A DNA stretch of 9,222 nt from contig CANHBA010000081.1 in assembly GCA_947458985.1 (NCBI GenBank), forward strand, positions 1 to 9,222. The letters run 5' to 3'. Below the pieces are notes generated by a model that saw nothing but the letters and a program-made list of their open reading frames with translations, made no database searches and had not been told where the DNA came from. Position 1 is the stretch's first letter, and each line of letters starts with the position of its first letter. Both the position numbers and the translations under genes were made by a program. Positions 6,727 through 9,222 of the stretch are shown here, piece after piece. Source of the stretch: Flavobacteriales bacterium. GTDB taxonomy: Bacteria > Bacteroidota > Bacteroidia > Flavobacteriales_D > Crocinitomicaceae.

Positions 6727-8238
6727 ATGAGTGTTTGGAGAAAAAAACCGGTAAGTCACTTTGAACGTGACATGAAAAAAAATGACCTCAACCGCGTTTT
6801 AAGTCGATGGGGGCTTACTTCATTAGGAATTGGCGCAATTATCGGCGGTGGTATTTTTACCTTAACTGGAATTGCAGCACATGACCACGCTGGACCGGCA
6901 TTGGCGTTGTCTTTCGTTATTGCAGGTGTGGGTTGTTTATTTGCCTCGCTTTGTTATGCTGAATTTGCTTCTATCTTACCAGTTGAAGGTTCTGCATATG
7001 CGTATTCTTACGGCACTATGGGTGAGCTCTTTGCTTGGATCATTGGTTGGAATCTCATTTTGGAATACATGATGGGCGCCACAACCGTAGCCGTAGCCTG
7101 GAGTGGTTATTTTGAAAAGCTCCTGCATCAATTCGATATACATCCGCCCATGTGGCTCATGAACGACGCATTAACGGCTGCAGAAAAGGCACATGAAGCA
7201 GGCATGCCAACCCCAGATTTCGCCTTTAATTTACCAGCATTCCTTATTACTTGGGTAGTTACAGCTATTCTTGTGAAAGGGATTAAGGAGGCTGCCAAAA
7301 CCAATAACATGATCGTTATTCTGAAGGTGGCAGTTGTCTTGTTTGTCATTTTTGTTGGCTTCTTCTTTATTGATACTGACAACTACGTACCATTTATTCC
7401 TGAAACTGTCAACAACGCCGACGGCTCCACTTCATTTGGGTGGTCTGGGGTAGTCACCGCTGCCACCATCGTCTTCTTTGCTTACATTGGTTTTGATGCG
7501 GTATCTACCCAGGCGGGAGAGGCGATTAATCCTAAGAAAGACGTTCCTTTTGCGATCATCATGTCATTGGTCATTTGTACGGTTTTATACATTGTCGTAT
7601 CCTTGGTTTTGACCGGTATGGTTCCTTACAATGAGCTCGACATCAAAGCGCCTGTTGCCTCTGCATTTGAAGGCATCGGTATGCCGTGGGCAACTGTTTT
7701 GATTACTATAGCCGCCGTTGCGGGTCTTACTTCGGTCATGCTCGTTATGATGCTTGGTCAAACGCGTATCTTCTTAGGTATGGCCAAGGACGGTTTGTTG
7801 CCATTTAAAGTATTTGGTAAAATTCACGAAACCTACAAGACACCATTTAGGAGTACTATTTTAGTTGGCGCTATCGTATCAATTGTTGCAGCAACAACTC
7901 CTATTGATAAAGTTTCTGAAATGTGTTCTATGGGTACGCTTCTTGCTTTTGCCATGATTTCTATTGCAGTTCTAATCATGCGTATCAAACAACCAGATTT
8001 AGAGCGCCCATTCAAGACGCCAGCGGTTTGGTTTGTGGCAATTGCCGGCGCAGGATTTAACTTTGGCCTTATGTATTTTGTTCGACCTGACACCTGGGTT
8101 GCGTTTATCATTTGGTCAACACTAGGTTTGATCGTTTATTTCTTGTACTCACGTAAACACAGTAACCTTAACGGCTATGCGCTCGAAGAGTCCTTGACGG
8201 GCCACGACGCTATTGTGAATGCTTCAGAAGAAGACTAA
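6727..8238 (+). CDS. Amino acid permease, APC superfamily, CAT-like
   Basis: This complete 503-residue inner-membrane transporter has about 12 predicted hydrophobic helices. Their approximate ranges are 30-50, 57-80, 100-125, 168-186, 193-215, 240-262, 275-298, 320-345, 376-390, 402-419, 433-452 and 457-475. The first helix carries the unwound APC substrate/Na-site motif GIGAIIGGGIF (34-44). CAT-type hallmarks follow: YAEFASILPVEGSAYAYSY (77-95), FFAYIGFDAVSTQAGEAINP (250-269), GQTRIFLGMAKDGLLP (344-359) and RPFKTP (427-432). CAT relatives such as GkApcT import amino acids by proton symport, some preferring cationic ones. The substrate here cannot be read from the sequence. The third residue of the usual GTGIF is Gly rather than Thr, as in some bacterial relatives. 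The cytoplasmic N-terminus is basic and the C-terminus is acidic (ending EED). The stop shares one base with the next permease start (TAATG). Confidence 0.92.
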   Translation: MSVWRKKPVSHFERDMKKNDLNRVLSRWGLTSLGIGAIIGGGIFTLTGIAAHDHAGPALALSFVIAGVGCLFASLCYAEFASILPVEGSAYAYSYGTMGELFAWIIGWNLILEYMMGATTVAVAWSGYFEKLLHQFDIHPPMWLMNDALTAAEKAHEAGMPTPDFAFNLPAFLITWVVTAILVKGIKEAAKTNNMIVILKVAVVLFVIFVGFFFIDTDNYVPFIPETVNNADGSTSFGWSGVVTAATIVFFAYIGFDAVSTQAGEAINPKKDVPFAIIMSLVICTVLYIVVSLVLTGMVPYNELDIKAPVASAFEGIGMPWATVLITIAAVAGLTSVMLVMMLGQTRIFLGMAKDGLLPFKVFGKIHETYKTPFRSTILVGAIVSIVAATTPIDKVSEMCSMGTLLAFAMISIAVLIMRIKQPDLERPFKTPAVWFVAIAGAGFNFGLMYFVRPDTWVAFIIWSTLGLIVYFLYSRKHSNLNGYALEESLTGHDAIVNASEED

Positions 8239-9222
8239 TGGCTAACGACAATAAGCGCTCCCTCGGCCTCCTCGATGCCACTTTATTGGTGTCGGGTTCC
8301 ATGATTGGCTCCGGAATCTTTATTGTTTCGACACTTATGCTGCGCGATATCGGTTCGCCAGCTTGGTTATTGGTGCTTTGGGTCCTGACGGGGCTCATCA
8401 CCATCTTTGCCGCACTCAGTTACGGTGAATTAGCTGGCATGATGCCAAATGCGGGCGGGCAGTATGTGTATATCCAGCGCGCTTATGGCAAAATGGCTTC
8501 CTTTCTATATGGCTGGACGGTCTTTACAGTTATTCAAACTGGTGTCATTGCAGCAGTCGCAGTAGCTTTTGCCAAATATACAGCTGTATTTTTTCCAGGT
8601 TTGAATGGAATCATCTTTGAAACGTCTTTTCTGAGTATTTCTTGGGCGCAGGTGCTAGCCATTGCCTCGGTTGTTTTACTTACCTATTCGAATGCTAGAG
8701 GTGTTCAAAACGGGAAAATGATACAGTTTGTGTTCACTTTTGCAAAGTTATTTGCTTTGGGTGCACTCATTGTGTTGGGTATTTACCTTGGTCTGAAAAC
8801 CGATGTTTTTGCACTCAATTTTACTGATGCATGGAAGGCTAGCAAAACTGTAATTGCCAATGGGGGTGACAAAGTTTTTCAAATTCCATTAACAGGTTGG
8901 GCACTAGTGGGTGCCTTGGGGGCAACCATCATCAATTCTTTGTTTTCTGCCGATGCTTGGAACAACGTTACTTTTATAGCTGGCGAAATCCAGGATCCTA
9001 AAAAGAACATTCCTAAAAGTTTATTCTTTGGAACCCTAATCGTGACGGTCATTTACGTATTGGCTAACATCGCCTATCTTGCCCTGCTGCCAGTTCAAGG
9101 AAGCCCAGATGGCCTCAATCCGATCGACCAAGGGATGCTATTTGCCAGTAATGACAGAGTAGGGGCCTCTGCAGCTTATGTTATTTTCGGCGATGCTGGA
9201 ATTTTGTTGATGGCAGGTCTTA
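8238..9222 (+). CDS. Amino acid permease, APC superfamily, LAT-like (3' truncated by window edge)
   Basis: The frame opens at ATG 8238 and stays open to the right edge, giving 328 residues without a stop. A full family member is about 440-490 residues. It is an inner-membrane transporter. Helix 1 holds the APC motif SGSMIGSGIF (19-28). SYGELAGMMPNAGGQYVYIQ (61-80) matches the LAT-family 'yaELgt.iP.sGGeyvYi' signature. SADAWNNVTFIAGEIQDPKK (237-256) matches the LAT 'yDGWNn.nf..eEikNP.rn.P' loop before a long helix. LAT-type bacterial members (SteT, BasC) exchange or import neutral amino acids. The substrate here is unknown. It belongs to a different APC subfamily from its upstream neighbour, so the pair is not a recent tandem duplication. 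Translation probably depends on the upstream gene through the TAATG overlap, because no SD sequence precedes the start. Confidence 0.88.
   Translation, partial: MANDNKRSLGLLDATLLVSGSMIGSGIFIVSTLMLRDIGSPAWLLVLWVLTGLITIFAALSYGELAGMMPNAGGQYVYIQRAYGKMASFLYGWTVFTVIQTGVIAAVAVAFAKYTAVFFPGLNGIIFETSFLSISWAQVLAIASVVLLTYSNARGVQNGKMIQFVFTFAKLFALGALIVLGIYLGLKTDVFALNFTDAWKASKTVIANGGDKVFQIPLTGWALVGALGATIINSLFSADAWNNVTFIAGEIQDPKKNIPKSLFFGTLIVTVIYVLANIAYLALLPVQGSPDGLNPIDQGMLFASNDRVGASAAYVIFGDAGILLMAGL

Overview
The window comes from a Bacteroidota genome, most likely of the Flavobacteriia/Flavobacteriales type. The evidence is a large secreted protein with a C-terminal type IX secretion (T9SS) sorting domain, a four-module TPR/propeller/OmpA envelope protein of the PorE type, a TAnnTTTG promoter element, and start codons that mostly lack a Shine-Dalgarno sequence at a usable distance. 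All genes lie on the + strand and are densely packed. No gap exceeds about 55 bases. I see no RNA gene, mobile element, CRISPR array or long repeat.

Layout. (1) Positions 2-2299 and 2299-3330 form an apparent operon. A 24-codon reading frame runs in from the left edge and looks like the end of a PASTA-domain protein. It is followed after 3 bases by a 740-residue T9SS cargo protein, which overlaps by one base (TAATG) an RluD-family 23S rRNA pseudouridine synthase. (2) A Bacteroidota-type promoter at 3339-3346 drives a single gene, a PorE-like OmpA-family protein (3384-5528), which ends in a strong intrinsic terminator at 5533-5561. (3) A two-gene unit starts only 5 bases after that terminator: a 79-residue PspC-domain membrane protein (5567-5806) overlapping by ATGA a 293-residue RmlD-like NAD(P)-dependent reductase (5803-6684). 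(4) Two different APC-superfamily amino acid transporters follow. One is CAT-like and complete (6727-8238). The other is LAT-like and cut by the right edge (8238-9222). They are joined by another TAATG overlap.

Functional reading. The first half is envelope-centred: a likely secreted surface protein next to a ribosome-modification enzyme, then a protein expected to tie the outer membrane or secretion machinery to peptidoglycan. The second half is metabolic: a sugar-nucleotide-type reductase and amino acid import. I see nothing that amounts to a wholly new system. The points most worth a second look are the T9SS cargo gene coupled to rluD, the PorE-like protein without a lipobox cysteine, the terminator abutting the PspC start codon, and the coupled pair of unlike permeases.
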